A stretch of DNA of 64,000 nucleotides from Actinokineospora alba (GCF_004362515.1 NZ_SNXU01000001.1:6634001-6698000), one strand, 5' to 3'; positions 49,777 through 58,361 are shown, counted from the first letter of the stretch. The notes: a model not told the origin generated them from the sequence alone. Numbers and translations are program-made.

Positions 49777-51204
49777 TCAGGGTTCGCGGTGCAGGTACTT
49801 CTTGATGCAGTGCACCACGCCCTGGCGGGTGGCGAAGGCGTTGAAGTCGGCGAGAAGGCGCACAGTGAAGCCCATGCCGGTCCACAGTCGCTCCATCTCG
49901 TTGTCCAGCTTGGCGAGATCGGAGTGGTCACCGTGGCCGAACGTGGGGAGGTAGACATTCCTGCCCACGCTGGTGCTGTTCTCCACCAGGCAGTTGTTCC
50001 AGGTGATGTGGTGCCACTCCCGGACGCGGATCGTCGAGTCCGGCTGCGCCCCCGCCGCCGCGAACGCGGCGACGGCCTCAGCCAAGTGCGCCCCATCCGG
50101 GGTATTCGCGAACTCCCGCAAGCGTTCGAACGGCAGCTGGTTGACGATCGTGGGCCAGTGCACGAGCGGGTTGCGCACGACGTCGAAGCCGTCGGCGGTG
50201 AGCGCGGCGGCGACCTCGTCGTAGGCGTTCTGGATAGCGAACGGCGACGTGGTTCCCAGGATCCGGTCGGCCAGGGCCGGGCTGCCGACGAGGATCCGGA
50301 AGCGGTCGTTCTCCGCCCGGCCGACGAGGGTGATGAACATGTCGATATGAAAGATCGGCTGGAGGACACCCGTGCCCCCGGCGGGGAGGTCGAGGTGGAA
50401 ATCCCCGGATTCCACCGTCGCGTAGAACTCCTTGATGCCGAGTGGACGCCGCGTACCGACGAGCCGCAGTGTGCGGCCCTTGTCGACGTGTCGGCCAAAC
50501 AGTTCGCGGACGAAATCGGGCTGAGACTGCCCTGGGGGCACGGTGACGGGGATCTCGCCGCTTTCGATGCGCTCGAGGGTGTCCAGGAAGTAGTCGGCGC
50601 CCAGCATCCAGAAGTCGTCGCCGACGAGGCAGTTGCCGCCCTGGAAGATCAGGGGGGCTTGACTCGCCCGGACGGAGCTGTACTCCTCCACGTTGTCCGC
50701 GATCAGAGAGTCGCCGCTCCTGGGAAAGGTCCAGGGCTCGAGTAGGTAGGTTTGCCGCTCTCCCCCGTCCGTCAGGGCCACGTAGCCGTCCTCGGCCCAG
50801 TCGGTGAAGTCGATGTAGTCGGGCATGGGAACGTAGGTGACGTGCGCGGGCAGGTGCGAGGCTGAGTCGAACCAACTCTCGATCGTCTGTCGATCACTTT
50901 CGTGGTGGACAACGATGAAAGTGGTCCCAGGACGCAGCGCCCTGATCACCGAACGGTATCCGCTGGACAGGGCACGCGAGCGGACACCGAAGCTGGGGAA
51001 CGCGAACAAGATGCTCTTGATCGCGCCGGAGAAAGACGAGACCAGGCTGGGGTCCGCCAGCCCCGGGGTGGACCTCACCAAGGCGCGGAACAGGTTCAGC
51101 GACCGGATGCGGCCGGCGTCGAGGGCTGGGAGTGGGTCACGGTCGGTTCGCTTGTGTCGGGGAGCATCGGGAACGAGGAACCGGTACGCGGTGTCGCGGT
51201 TCAT
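49777..51204 (-). CDS. Guanidino-group-modifying (deiminase-like) enzyme
   Basis: A 475-residue protein with the pentein/GME signature of agmatine and peptidyl-arginine deiminases. Motifs in order: FTDWAEDGYVAL (WxxD), LIFQGGNCLVGDDF (GGN), FHIDMFITLV (catalytic HxD), HITWNNCLVENS, and the C-terminal GVVHCIKKY, where the cysteine aligns with the catalytic GxxHC of agmatine deiminase. It would hydrolyse or transfer an amidino group from arginine, agmatine or a peptide. No signal peptide. ATG 51204 has a GGGGAG ribosome site. It is the last gene of an apparent three-gene operon (52182 to 49777) whose other members are small proteins, so a protein substrate is conceivable. Confidence 0.75.
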   Translation of the reverse strand: MNRDTAYRFLVPDAPRHKRTDRDPLPALDAGRIRSLNLFRALVRSTPGLADPSLVSSFSGAIKSILFAFPSFGVRSRALSSGYRSVIRALRPGTTFIVVHHESDRQTIESWFDSASHLPAHVTYVPMPDYIDFTDWAEDGYVALTDGGERQTYLLEPWTFPRSGDSLIADNVEEYSSVRASQAPLIFQGGNCLVGDDFWMLGADYFLDTLERIESGEIPVTVPPGQSQPDFVRELFGRHVDKGRTLRLVGTRRPLGIKEFYATVESGDFHLDLPAGGTGVLQPIFHIDMFITLVGRAENDRFRILVGSPALADRILGTTSPFAIQNAYDEVAAALTADGFDVVRNPLVHWPTIVNQLPFERLREFANTPDGAHLAEAVAAFAAAGAQPDSTIRVREWHHITWNNCLVENSTSVGRNVYLPTFGHGDHSDLAKLDNEMERLWTGMGFTVRLLADFNAFATRQGVVHCIKKYLHREP

Positions 51205-51716
51205 GGACTCCCCTTTGCGTGGTGTTCGTACGGTCGCAGGAGGTCCGTCGCGTGCAGGAGGTCGGGCGTTTCAGCGCATCCTGCTGCGATCAACACTTGG
51301 GTACCGGGGCGATCATGTGCCGGTGGGAGAAGGAGTGCGTGGTGTCTTCGAACACGAGGGTCACCGCCGTGGGGGGTACACGGCATCCTCACCGTGAGCA
51401 CGGAGGATGAATCCGGGGCGAGCGAGCCGGACTGCGGGTCGGCCGACGCGACGTCGGGTTCACCTCGCACCGTCCAGTCGAAGTCGCCGGTCGAACTGCT
51501 TTCGCTGGTGAGCGTGACCTTGCAGGTGCGGGGTTTGCCGGTGCCATACGAGCAGCTGGCATCGGTGGAAATCGCGTACTGAGCCGCGGGTGGCGCCGAT
51601 GTGCTCCGCTCAGCCGGTTTGCGTTGTGGGGGTGGTTCCGCGGTGAGTGAGAGGTAGCCGACGTAGCAGGCGATCGCGAGGACGACGGTCGTCATCAGGC
51701 TGAACAAGGTCTTCAT
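51201..51716 (-). CDS. Anchored/secreted small protein, frameshifted at a C6 tract
   Basis: As read, 171 residues: one N-terminal transmembrane or signal helix (LFSLMTTVVLAIACYVGYLSL), a Pro/Arg/Ser linker, then a beta domain (ISTDASCSYGTGKPRTCKVTLTSE). After RMPCTP the frame turns compositionally unlikely (Arg/His/Pro-rich). If one base of the six-C run (51371-51376 on the plus strand) is dropped, the protein continues TAVTLVFEDTTHSFSHRHM and stops at 51290 as a clean 142-residue product ending PVPKC. The gene is therefore disrupted, mis-sequenced or phase-variable. It sits 86 bp (corrected) upstream of the deiminase-like gene. Confidence 0.6.
   Translation of the reverse strand: MKTLFSLMTTVVLAIACYVGYLSLTAEPPPQRKPAERSTSAPPAAQYAISTDASCSYGTGKPRTCKVTLTSESSSTGDFDWTVRGEPDVASADPQSGSLAPDSSSVLTVRMPCTPHGGDPRVRRHHALLLPPAHDRPGTQVLIAAGCAETPDLLHATDLLRPYEHHAKGSP
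51371..51376. repeat. Homopolymer G6 (C6 on coding strand) at frameshift site
   Basis: Six consecutive G on the plus strand inside the anchored-protein gene. Removing one base restores a sensible C-terminus; see the gene entry. Confidence 0.7.
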
Positions 51717-51732
51717 GTCCGCACCTCGTCTC

Positions 51733-52182
51733 TCAGCAACCCGGAGTCCAGCCGAAGATCGTCAGATGGATTCCGTAGTCGTGGTGGTGGCCTGCCGAGT
51801 CGACGGTGTGGACGCACACGCTGATCGTGGTGTCGAGCAGCGACTCCTCCGCCTCGCCGGGGACGCGGAGGTTGACGGTGACGTCCTTCGGCACGTCGAC
51901 GTCGTGCGCGAGCAGGTACGTCGTGAAGCCATCGTCGGCCAGCTGCTTGAGGTGATCGCCGTCCATGTCGGCCAGCTCGGCGACCACCGTGTGGAAGTCG
52001 GCACGCGCGGTGAAGGCCTCGGCGATGGCGATGAGCCTCCTGCTCTCCGTGAAGATCGGCTCCGCGCTCCGGCTCGCGTCGAGGCTGTCCTTGGCCCCGA
52101 ACTTGTCCTTCGCGCCTCCCGGCGCGTCGGTCACCTTGTCCTTCGCCCCGGTGGTGCCGGTTCCGGCGACGTTCTCGGGCAT
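51733..52182 (-). CDS. Small acidic cytoplasmic protein of unknown function
   Basis: A 149-residue protein starting at ATG 52182 (GGAG upstream). A low-complexity N-terminus rich in Gly, Asp and Lys (GAKDKVTDAPGGAKDKFGAKD) precedes a compact domain (FHTVVAELADMDGDHLKQLADDGFTTYLLAHDVDVPKDVTVNLRVPG). The C-terminus ends HHHDYGIHLTIFGWTPGC with a terminal cysteine. No family recognised. It is the first gene of the operon with the anchored protein (16 bp downstream) and the deiminase-like enzyme. A modified-peptide precursor was considered because of the leader-like domain and terminal Cys, but there is no core peptide. Confidence 0.65.
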   Translation of the reverse strand: MPENVAGTGTTGAKDKVTDAPGGAKDKFGAKDSLDASRSAEPIFTESRRLIAIAEAFTARADFHTVVAELADMDGDHLKQLADDGFTTYLLAHDVDVPKDVTVNLRVPGEAEESLLDTTISVCVHTVDSAGHHHDYGIHLTIFGWTPGC

Positions 52183-52254
52183 GTCTGGCTCCGTTCCGAT
52201 CGGCGTTATCAGTACGGGATCAGCCTGAGGTCGCCGTCCGGCCGGTTGACACAT

Positions 52255-52263
52255 CCGGACGAA
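52255..52263. promoter_or_regulatory. CCGGACGAA box upstream of the 52182 operon
   Basis: The 9-mer CCGGACGAA, followed by a related ACTGGACGAAAT, lies in the gap before the acidic-protein gene. The same 9-mer occurs in both orientations in the STAND/subtilisin promoter region, so a common regulator is possible. Confidence 0.4.
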
Positions 52264-52301
52264 ACTGGACGAAATCGCCTGCCGATGGTCGGGACCAAGG
52301 G

Positions 52302-54962
52302 CTACGCCATGGCGTCGTCGAGCTCGGCGAGCAGGGAACGAACCTCGCCGCACTTGGTCAGCCCCAGCCGGGAGTACGCGGTGTACGCCTGTTCCAGGGC
52401 ACGACGGGCCGCGGCAGTGTCGCCGATGTCGCGGAGTACCAGCGCGGATCCGGTGAGCACCTCGGCCCGGGCGTACGGATCGGCGGTGTCCTCGGTGAGG
52501 GCCAGGGCCGCGACGTGCCGTTGGACAGCGTCGGCGGATCGGCCCAGGTCGTGCAGGGCCAGGCCGAGGTCGAGCAGCGCGTAGGTCTCGGCCGTGGCGT
52601 CGCCGAGGTCGTGGGCGAGTGAGACCGCCTCGTCCAGGAGGTGGACGGCCTCGTCGAGACGGCCGGTCCGGTGCGCCACAACACCGAGACCGCGCATCGT
52701 CTCGGCTTGGCCGACTCGGTAGTCGAGCTCCTGGAACAGAACGAGGACGTGCCGGTAGTCGCGTTCCGCGTCCGCGTGGTGCCCGTGCTTCCGTTTGAGG
52801 TCGGCGAGGTTCCCCAGCGCCACTGCTTCGCCGACGCGGTTGCCGACTTCCGCGGCGATGGCCAGGGCGGCGGCGAATTGCGTGCGGGCGTCGTCGTCGC
52901 GGGCAAGCCGTTCGTACACCATGCCGAGGTTGTTGCGGGTACGTCCCTCGCCTCTGCGGTCCCCGATCTCGCAGTGGACGGCGAGCGCCTGCTCGTGTGT
53001 CCGAAGTGCGTCGGGGTACCGGCCCAGCTGCAGGTGGGCCAGGCCGAGGGCGTAGAGCGCCCGGCCTTCCCCGGCGCGGTCACCAGTTTCGCGGTAGACC
53101 TCCAGCGCGGCACCGACGTGGCGGAACGCCTCGCGATAGCGGCCCAGGCGCCAACACGCCAGCGCGAGACCGTGCAGCGCGGCGCCCTCGCCGCGCCGGT
53201 CGCCGGTCTCGCGGTGCATCTCAAGCGCCATCTGGTGGTGGCGCAACGCCTCACGGTTGTCGCCGAGACGACCGCACGCGGTGGCGAACAGACCGGTTGT
53301 CGTGGCTTCCCCGGCGCGGTCACCGGATGCCCGCGCCACCGATCGCGCCAGGTCGTGCAGGGAGTGCGCGTCGTGGTAATGCGAGTGCGCGTCCAGGTAC
53401 GCCGCGAGCGCCCGGGACAGCCCTACCGTGTGGCCGGGTGACGTCGTCGCCGCCAGCCGCGCGGCGGTCAGCAGGTTCGCTCGTTCCGCGTCGAACCACC
53501 GCACGGCCGCCGGGGCGTCGGCGAACCGGGACGTGATCGCCTCGCCACCCGGGGACGGAAACCCTCGGTCGCGGGCATCGGTCGCGGAGTCCAGGTAGTG
53601 GTCGAGCAAGCGGGTCAGCGCCCCCGCCCGCACCGGCTCGGCCAGCCCCTCGGCCCGTTCAGCCGCGAACGCGCGGAGCAGGTCGTGCATCGCCACCCGG
53701 TCCGCGCCCACCTCCTCGATCAGGTGAGCTCGTGCCAACCTGCTCTGGATCGTCCTGGCGGCCGCCGGGTCGACGCCGAACAGCGCGGTGGCCGCGGCCA
53801 GGTCGATGTCAGCCCCCCGGTGCAGGCCGAGCAGCGCGAACGCGTTCGCGGCGTCGCCGGTGAGGTGCCGCAACGAGTGCGCGAACACCGCGCGCGCGGC
53901 CGTGTGCTCATCGTCGCCCGCACTGAGGAGATCGAGACGACGTGACTCGTCCTCCATCTCGGCGACCAACTCGGCGAGGGGCAAGGCTGGACGACTCACG
54001 GCCAGTTCCGCGACCAGCCGCAACGCCAGCGGTAGCCGCGCACACCGCCGCGCCAGCACCGCGGCGCTCGCGGGCTCGGCGGCAGCGCGCGGTCCGATGA
54101 GCCCGCGCAGCAACGAGAACGCCTCCGCTGGGGGGAGCCTGCCGAGGGAGATCCGGACCGCGCCGTATCGGGCGACCAGAGCGGGCAGGGTGTCGCGGCT
54201 GGTGACCAGGACGACACAGCCTTCGGACCCGGGCAGCAGGTCGTGAACCTGGTCGGGTCTGTGCGCGTTGTCGAGCACGACGAGGATCCGTTTGCGGTCC
54301 GTCAGGGTCCGGAACCTGGCGGCCCGCTCGGCCACGTCCGACGGGATGTCGGCACCGGAGAGGCCGAGCGTGCGGAGCAGCCGCTCCAGCGCCACAGCGG
54401 TGGACATCGGTTCGTCCGGGTCGTAGCCGCGCAAGTTGAGGTAGAGCTGGCCGTCGGGGAACTGGCAGGCAGCCCGGCGGGCCCAGTGCACGGCCAGTGC
54501 CGTCTTCCCGACCCCCGCCGTGCCGGAGATCAGCGCGGCGACCATGGCCTGTCCGGTCCGTGCCTGCTCGGTCAGGTGGTCCAGCGTCGCCAACTCCGCC
54601 GCACGGCCGACGAACCCGCGCACGTCGCCAGGCAGCTCCCGCGGCCCCACAGTGGTCGGCTGGGCGGTCAGCGGCGGGGTGGTCGATGAGGTGCCTGATC
54701 GGTCCGGCGTGCCTGCCGCGAGCCACAACTCGTGGAACCGCTCCACGTCGCCGCCCAGCGTTTCCACGATGAGCTCGAGCAGGCCCCATTTCGGCAGCCT
54801 GGGCTCGGAGAACGCGGCGAGCACGGTCGTCCGGCTACAGCCCAGTTCTTTCGCCATGTCCCGCAGGCTGGGCCACCCCGCCCGGTGGTGCAGATTGTGG
54901 AGCGCGTCGAACAGCGCCGCAAGGTCCGTGCCCGACACGTTCGGTCTAGACAGCGCGCCCAC
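52302..54962 (-). CDS. STAND (NB-ARC) regulator with HTH and TPR array
   Basis: An 886-residue protein. The N-terminus is an HTH-like domain (AGWPSLRDMAKELGCSRTTVLAAFSEPRLPKWGLLELIVETLGG). Then a NB-ARC ATPase with Walker A SGTAGVGKTA (about 146-155), LYLNLRGYDPDEPM, kinase-2 ILVVLDNAH, RLPLALRLV, and a long C-terminal tetratricopeptide array with repeated GxxxxALxxxxxALxxxRExGDRxGE units. This is the AfsR/SARP-related STAND architecture without the SARP domain. GTG 54962 has GGGAGG six bases upstream. It is divergent from the subtilisin gene (207 bp), and CCGGACGAA boxes occur in that gap and before the operon at 52182, suggesting shared control. Confidence 0.9.
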   Translation of the reverse strand: MGALSRPNVSGTDLAALFDALHNLHHRAGWPSLRDMAKELGCSRTTVLAAFSEPRLPKWGLLELIVETLGGDVERFHELWLAAGTPDRSGTSSTTPPLTAQPTTVGPRELPGDVRGFVGRAAELATLDHLTEQARTGQAMVAALISGTAGVGKTALAVHWARRAACQFPDGQLYLNLRGYDPDEPMSTAVALERLLRTLGLSGADIPSDVAERAARFRTLTDRKRILVVLDNAHRPDQVHDLLPGSEGCVVLVTSRDTLPALVARYGAVRISLGRLPPAEAFSLLRGLIGPRAAAEPASAAVLARRCARLPLALRLVAELAVSRPALPLAELVAEMEDESRRLDLLSAGDDEHTAARAVFAHSLRHLTGDAANAFALLGLHRGADIDLAAATALFGVDPAAARTIQSRLARAHLIEEVGADRVAMHDLLRAFAAERAEGLAEPVRAGALTRLLDHYLDSATDARDRGFPSPGGEAITSRFADAPAAVRWFDAERANLLTAARLAATTSPGHTVGLSRALAAYLDAHSHYHDAHSLHDLARSVARASGDRAGEATTTGLFATACGRLGDNREALRHHQMALEMHRETGDRRGEGAALHGLALACWRLGRYREAFRHVGAALEVYRETGDRAGEGRALYALGLAHLQLGRYPDALRTHEQALAVHCEIGDRRGEGRTRNNLGMVYERLARDDDARTQFAAALAIAAEVGNRVGEAVALGNLADLKRKHGHHADAERDYRHVLVLFQELDYRVGQAETMRGLGVVAHRTGRLDEAVHLLDEAVSLAHDLGDATAETYALLDLGLALHDLGRSADAVQRHVAALALTEDTADPYARAEVLTGSALVLRDIGDTAAARRALEQAYTAYSRLGLTKCGEVRSLLAELDDAMA

Positions 54963-55092
54963 GCCTGCCTCCCTTGGCGCCCACCGAAATCGGCATCCCC
55001 CGGTGTTCCGTGGGCGACCCCGCACCGTCTCAGCGTGACGACCACAGGACTCGCTGTAAAGCCGGTTTCCAGGTGGTCCTTTGCCGTCCAGA

Positions 55093-55160
55093 TTCGTCCG
55101 GATCCGTCAGGTCCGCGTCCCGGACCTCCAAAGTGGCCGCAGACGGAATAACCGGACGAA
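55093..55160. promoter_or_regulatory. Inverted CCGGACGAA boxes in STAND/subtilisin promoter region
   Basis: TTCGTCCGG at 55093-55101 and its reverse complement CCGGACGAA at 55152-55160 lie 59 bp apart (start to start) in the 207-bp divergent gap. The second overlaps the subtilisin ribosome-site region. They may be binding sites for the STAND regulator. Confidence 0.45.
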
Positions 55161-55169
55161 GGAAACGAC

Positions 55170-57032
55170 ATGGCAACCCGCGATCCCGCACTGGATCCAC
55201 GACTCGGCGACCTGGTCGACAAGCTCACCGAACCCGGCTTGCTCGACGACGACCTCGACGCCGGGCGCGTGCGGGTCCAGTCGGTCGAGCACGAGAAGGT
55301 CCTCACCGTGCGCGTGCTGGTGAAGGTGTCCGGCGCGCCACCCCACGTGCCCGGCAGCACGTGGATTCCGCTGGCCGCGGGCATCCACGCCGTCGAGGTC
55401 CCGGTCGCCGAGTTGCGAAGACTCGCCGCCCACCCCACGGTGGACTACGTCGAGGCCTCGCAGCCCTACGCGCCGCAACTGGACACCGCGCTGGGCGAGA
55501 CCGGTGTCGACCTGCTGCACCAGCCCGCGGCGCCGCGTCCGGCACTGACCGGCAAGGGTGTGGTGGTCGGGGTGATCGACAGCGGCATGGACTACACCCT
55601 CGACGACTTCCGCGACGCCGACGGCCGCAGCCGGGTCGCCTTCCTCTGGGACCAGACCGAGGAGCCAGCCGCGGGGGAGCACGCCGCGAGCCCATGGGGC
55701 CTCGGCGTGGAGTACGACGCCGCCGCGCTCGACCTCGCCCTCAAGCACGACGACCCGTTCAACGTCGCCCACCACCAGCCCGAGCCGAGCAGCCACGGCA
55801 CCCACGTGGCGGGCATCGCCGCGGGCAACGGCCGCAGCGCGGACGCGCAGTTCCCTGCGGGGAAGTTCGTCGGCGCCGCACCGGAGGCGACGATCGTCTT
55901 CGTGCAGCCCCAGCCCGCCCGCGCCGGGTCGTTCACCGACTCGTGGACCGTGGCCGCGGCGGTGTCCTACATCTACGCCAAGGCCGACGAGCTGGACCTG
56001 CCGTGCGTGATCAACATGAGCCTCTCGCGCAACGGCGGCAGCCACGACGGCGCGAGCCTGGTCGAGCGGGTCATCGACAGCCTGGTGGAAGCCCAGTCCG
56101 GTCGGGCCTTCGTGCACGCGGCAGGAAACGGCCATGTCTGGGACAACCACGCCTCGGGCACGCTCGCGGCGGGCGCGACCCGCACACTGAGCTGGCAGGT
56201 CGGCGGCGGTCTGGAACTGCCCGGCGGCGCCGTGCCCGCCGCACCCGACCCGTCGCTCAACGAGCTGGAGCTCTGGTACTCCTCCAATGACAGCTTCCAC
56301 GTCCGGCTGATCAGCCCGACCGGCGCGTCGACCGTTGCCTTCGCGCCGGGAGACCGGGACTTCCACACGTTCGCCGACGGCACGACCGCGCTCGTCGACT
56401 CCGAGCAGTTCTCCGCGCTCAACGGCGACGCCCGCGTGTTCATCCGGGTGGAACGGGGCACGGCGCCCGCGGTGACATCGGGGAAGTGGCAGGTCGAGAT
56501 CACCGCCGCGGAGATCCGCGAGGGCCGCTTCGACGCCTACATCGAACGCGACGCACGCGAGCGGGGGGTGCAGCACATGCAGTCGTTCTTCCCCACGCCC
56601 GACTTCGACGGCGAGCAGACCCTGGGCACCCCCGCCACGTCGCGCACGGGCATCGCGGTGGCCAACTACGACCACCGCACGACGATGATCCAGGACGCGA
56701 GCAGCCGCGGGCGCACCCGCGACGGCCGGGCGAAGCCGGATGTCGCCGCCCCCGGTGTGCGGATCATGTCAGCCTGCTCGATGGGCGGACGTCCAACCGA
56801 GGCGGGCGCGGTGCACCCGATGCGGGTCCCGAAGACCGGCACCAGCATGAGCGCGCCGCACGTCGCGGGCATCATCGCGTTGCTTCTGCAGCGCAGGCCG
56901 GGCCTCACCAGCGAGCAGATCCGATCGATCCTCGTCGCCTCGGCCCGCCAAGTCGACGGCGTTGCCGTGTTCGACCAAGCATGGGGCCACGGCCGGGTGG
57001 ACGCCGTCGAAGCCGTGCGGCTTCTCGGCTGA
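55170..57032 (+). CDS. S8 subtilisin-like serine protease without signal peptide
   Basis: A 620-residue S8 peptidase with the catalytic triad VIDSGMD (Asp137), SSHGTHVAG (His209) and GTSMSAPHVAG (Ser561), plus the oxyanion-hole segment HAAGNGHVWD. The gap between His and Ser is large because a beta-sandwich insert (about 350-470: ELELWYSSNDSFHVRLISPTG) interrupts the fold. The first 110 residues resemble a propeptide-like domain (VHAVEVPVAELRRLAAHPTVDYVEAS). No signal peptide is seen, so it is intracellular or exported unconventionally. GAAGGAAA precedes ATG 55170. Divergent from a STAND regulator, a combination known in bacterial conflict systems; an effector role is inference. Confidence 0.92.
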   Translation: MATRDPALDPRLGDLVDKLTEPGLLDDDLDAGRVRVQSVEHEKVLTVRVLVKVSGAPPHVPGSTWIPLAAGIHAVEVPVAELRRLAAHPTVDYVEASQPYAPQLDTALGETGVDLLHQPAAPRPALTGKGVVVGVIDSGMDYTLDDFRDADGRSRVAFLWDQTEEPAAGEHAASPWGLGVEYDAAALDLALKHDDPFNVAHHQPEPSSHGTHVAGIAAGNGRSADAQFPAGKFVGAAPEATIVFVQPQPARAGSFTDSWTVAAAVSYIYAKADELDLPCVINMSLSRNGGSHDGASLVERVIDSLVEAQSGRAFVHAAGNGHVWDNHASGTLAAGATRTLSWQVGGGLELPGGAVPAAPDPSLNELELWYSSNDSFHVRLISPTGASTVAFAPGDRDFHTFADGTTALVDSEQFSALNGDARVFIRVERGTAPAVTSGKWQVEITAAEIREGRFDAYIERDARERGVQHMQSFFPTPDFDGEQTLGTPATSRTGIAVANYDHRTTMIQDASSRGRTRDGRAKPDVAAPGVRIMSACSMGGRPTEAGAVHPMRVPKTGTSMSAPHVAGIIALLLQRRPGLTSEQIRSILVASARQVDGVAVFDQAWGHGRVDAVEAVRLLG

Positions 57033-57139
57033 CCGCAGCCGGAGTTCAGGTCGGTTGGGGAAGTTCACCCGATTGGGAAGATCGACTATGACGCCTCAAC
57101 GGGATCAACAGGCGCCGCGGGAGCACCCGGCTCCAATTC

Positions 57140-57183
57140 AAACGCCCGCCGACCTGGGAAAACTTCCAGGACGACGGGCGTTT
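57140..57183 (-). terminator. Hairpin terminator downstream of the tRNA-Pro remnant
   Basis: Read on the minus strand, AAACGCCCG...CCTGG pairs with CCAGG...CGGGCGTTT across a short loop, and UUUGAAUU follows. It starts 8 bp beyond the tRNA 3' end, as the native terminator of a tRNA gene would. Confidence 0.75.
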
Positions 57184-57191
57184 CAATGGCC

Positions 57192-57234
57192 GTCGGGCTG
57201 ACAGGATGTGAACCTGCGACCCCTTGACCCCCAG
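57192..57234 (-). tRNA. tRNA-Pro(GGG) 3'-half remnant, probable att site
   Basis: On the minus strand the sequence runs CTGGGGGTCAAGG (anticodon loop with GGG and the 3' anticodon stem), GGTCGCAGGTTCA (variable region and T-arm), then the acceptor 3' strand CAGCCCGAC. It matches the 3' half of actinobacterial tRNA-Pro(GGG), with one T-loop change (TTCACAT for TTCAAAT). The 5' half (D-arm, 5' anticodon arm, 5' acceptor) is absent; foreign sequence replaces it at 57235. Integrases commonly recombine in the anticodon loop, leaving exactly such a 3' fragment plus the native terminator at one end of an island. It cannot be a working tRNA. Confidence 0.75.
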
Positions 57235-57509
57235 CGGCGTCCCGATCATGCGCTGACCTGCTGAAACAGAGAATCCGCTGGACAACATGGGACTGTTGAA
57301 CAACGTTGAGCGCAGCTGACGCTGGATCAAGAACGCACCACGCTCCAGATCCGCTCCTGCTCTGCCTGCACCCTTACTCCGCCCCAGTTCGGCTGTATCA
57401 GCTGGATCGGCTGGGTCGCCCATGGTTTCGGCTGCTTGCCTGACACTCTCGATGTGCTATGCCCGGGCAGCAGGGATCGAATCCATGTCACCGTGTTTGG
57501 CCGTTCCGC

Positions 57510-58361
57510 TCAGCGGAAGTCCGCCGCGTGGTCTACCGCCCACTGCCGGAAGGAACGGGGCGGGGTGCCGGTTATGCGCTCCACCTCGTCGTTGACCGGC
57601 TCCGGATTGGCGAGCATCTCCGCCTGGGCGGGCACCACCGCCTCCACCAGCTCCGCCGGGTACCCGGCGGCCTTCATCTGCTCGACCGCCTCATCCAGTG
57701 AGACCTCCTCGAACCGCACCGGCCGTCCGATCGCCGCACTGATCAGCGCCACCTGCCGCTTCTGGGTGACCAGTTCCAGCCCGGTGATCACGGGACGGGT
57801 ACCGAGAAGGGCATCCGTCGTCAATGCCTCAACGGCGACCGCGGCCATGTCCGCCTCATGGATCAGCGGGCGGGCCAGCCCCGCGAACGGCGCCCGCACC
57901 ACACCGGTGGCGCGAACCTCGTCCGCCCAACCCAGCGTGTTGCTCGCGAACCCGGTGGGCCGCAACGCCGTCCACTCCAGACCCGATGCCTCGATCAGGC
58001 GCTCCAACTCCGTGTGGAACATCGTGATCGCCTCACCCGGCTCCTCCGACTTGCTCCCCACCCCCTCAGAAGACAGGTACACCACCCGCCGTGCGCGTTT
58101 CCCGATCGCGTCGATCACATCCGACGCGCCTTCAGCGCTCAGGAACGGCCACACCAGGAAGACCGAATCGACACCCTCCAAAGCCTCCTCCAGCGACGCG
58201 GGATCACCAAGATCGCCGCGCACCGCCCGCACACCCTCCGGGAAGTGCGCCTCCCCACGCACCAGCGCCCGCACGGGTATCCCCGCCGCGTGCAACTGGG
58301 CCACCACCGCACCCCCAACGTTTCCAGTCGCGCCGGTCACCAGAATCCTGGGCTGTGTCAT
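57510..58361 (-). CDS. NmrA-like NAD(P)-binding oxidoreductase
   Basis: A 283-residue atypical short-chain dehydrogenase (NmrA/QOR2 type). The N-terminal Rossmann motif ILVTGATGNVGGAVV (GxxGxxG) is followed by VRGDLGDPASLEEALEGVDSVFLV and a C-terminal substrate region (LRPTGFASNTLGWADEVR). There is no YxxxK catalytic pair, in keeping with NmrA-type sensors and quinone reductases. ATG 58361 has an AGGGGG ribosome site. The 57235-57509 stretch downstream holds no gene I can support. It lies just inside the proposed island to the right of the tRNA scar. Confidence 0.88.
   Translation of the reverse strand: MTQPRILVTGATGNVGGAVVAQLHAAGIPVRALVRGEAHFPEGVRAVRGDLGDPASLEEALEGVDSVFLVWPFLSAEGASDVIDAIGKRARRVVYLSSEGVGSKSEEPGEAITMFHTELERLIEASGLEWTALRPTGFASNTLGWADEVRATGVVRAPFAGLARPLIHEADMAAVAVEALTTDALLGTRPVITGLELVTQKRQVALISAAIGRPVRFEEVSLDEAVEQMKAAGYPAELVEAVVPAQAEMLANPEPVNDEVERITGTPPRSFRQWAVDHAADFR

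Noticed and set aside
51733..52182. RiPP precursor (leader-like domain with C-terminal Cys)
   Set aside because: Only vague similarity to nitrile-hydratase-type leaders, no distinct core and no maturase in the operon.
57046..57423. Minus-strand protein frame across the tRNA remnant
   Set aside because: Its GVKGSQVHILSA segment is the translated tRNA-Pro sequence, a known mis-annotation pattern.
57455..57510. tRNA-like GGGATCGAATCC near 57473
   Set aside because: T-loop register is wrong and no acceptor, anticodon or D-arm can be paired; not a tRNA.
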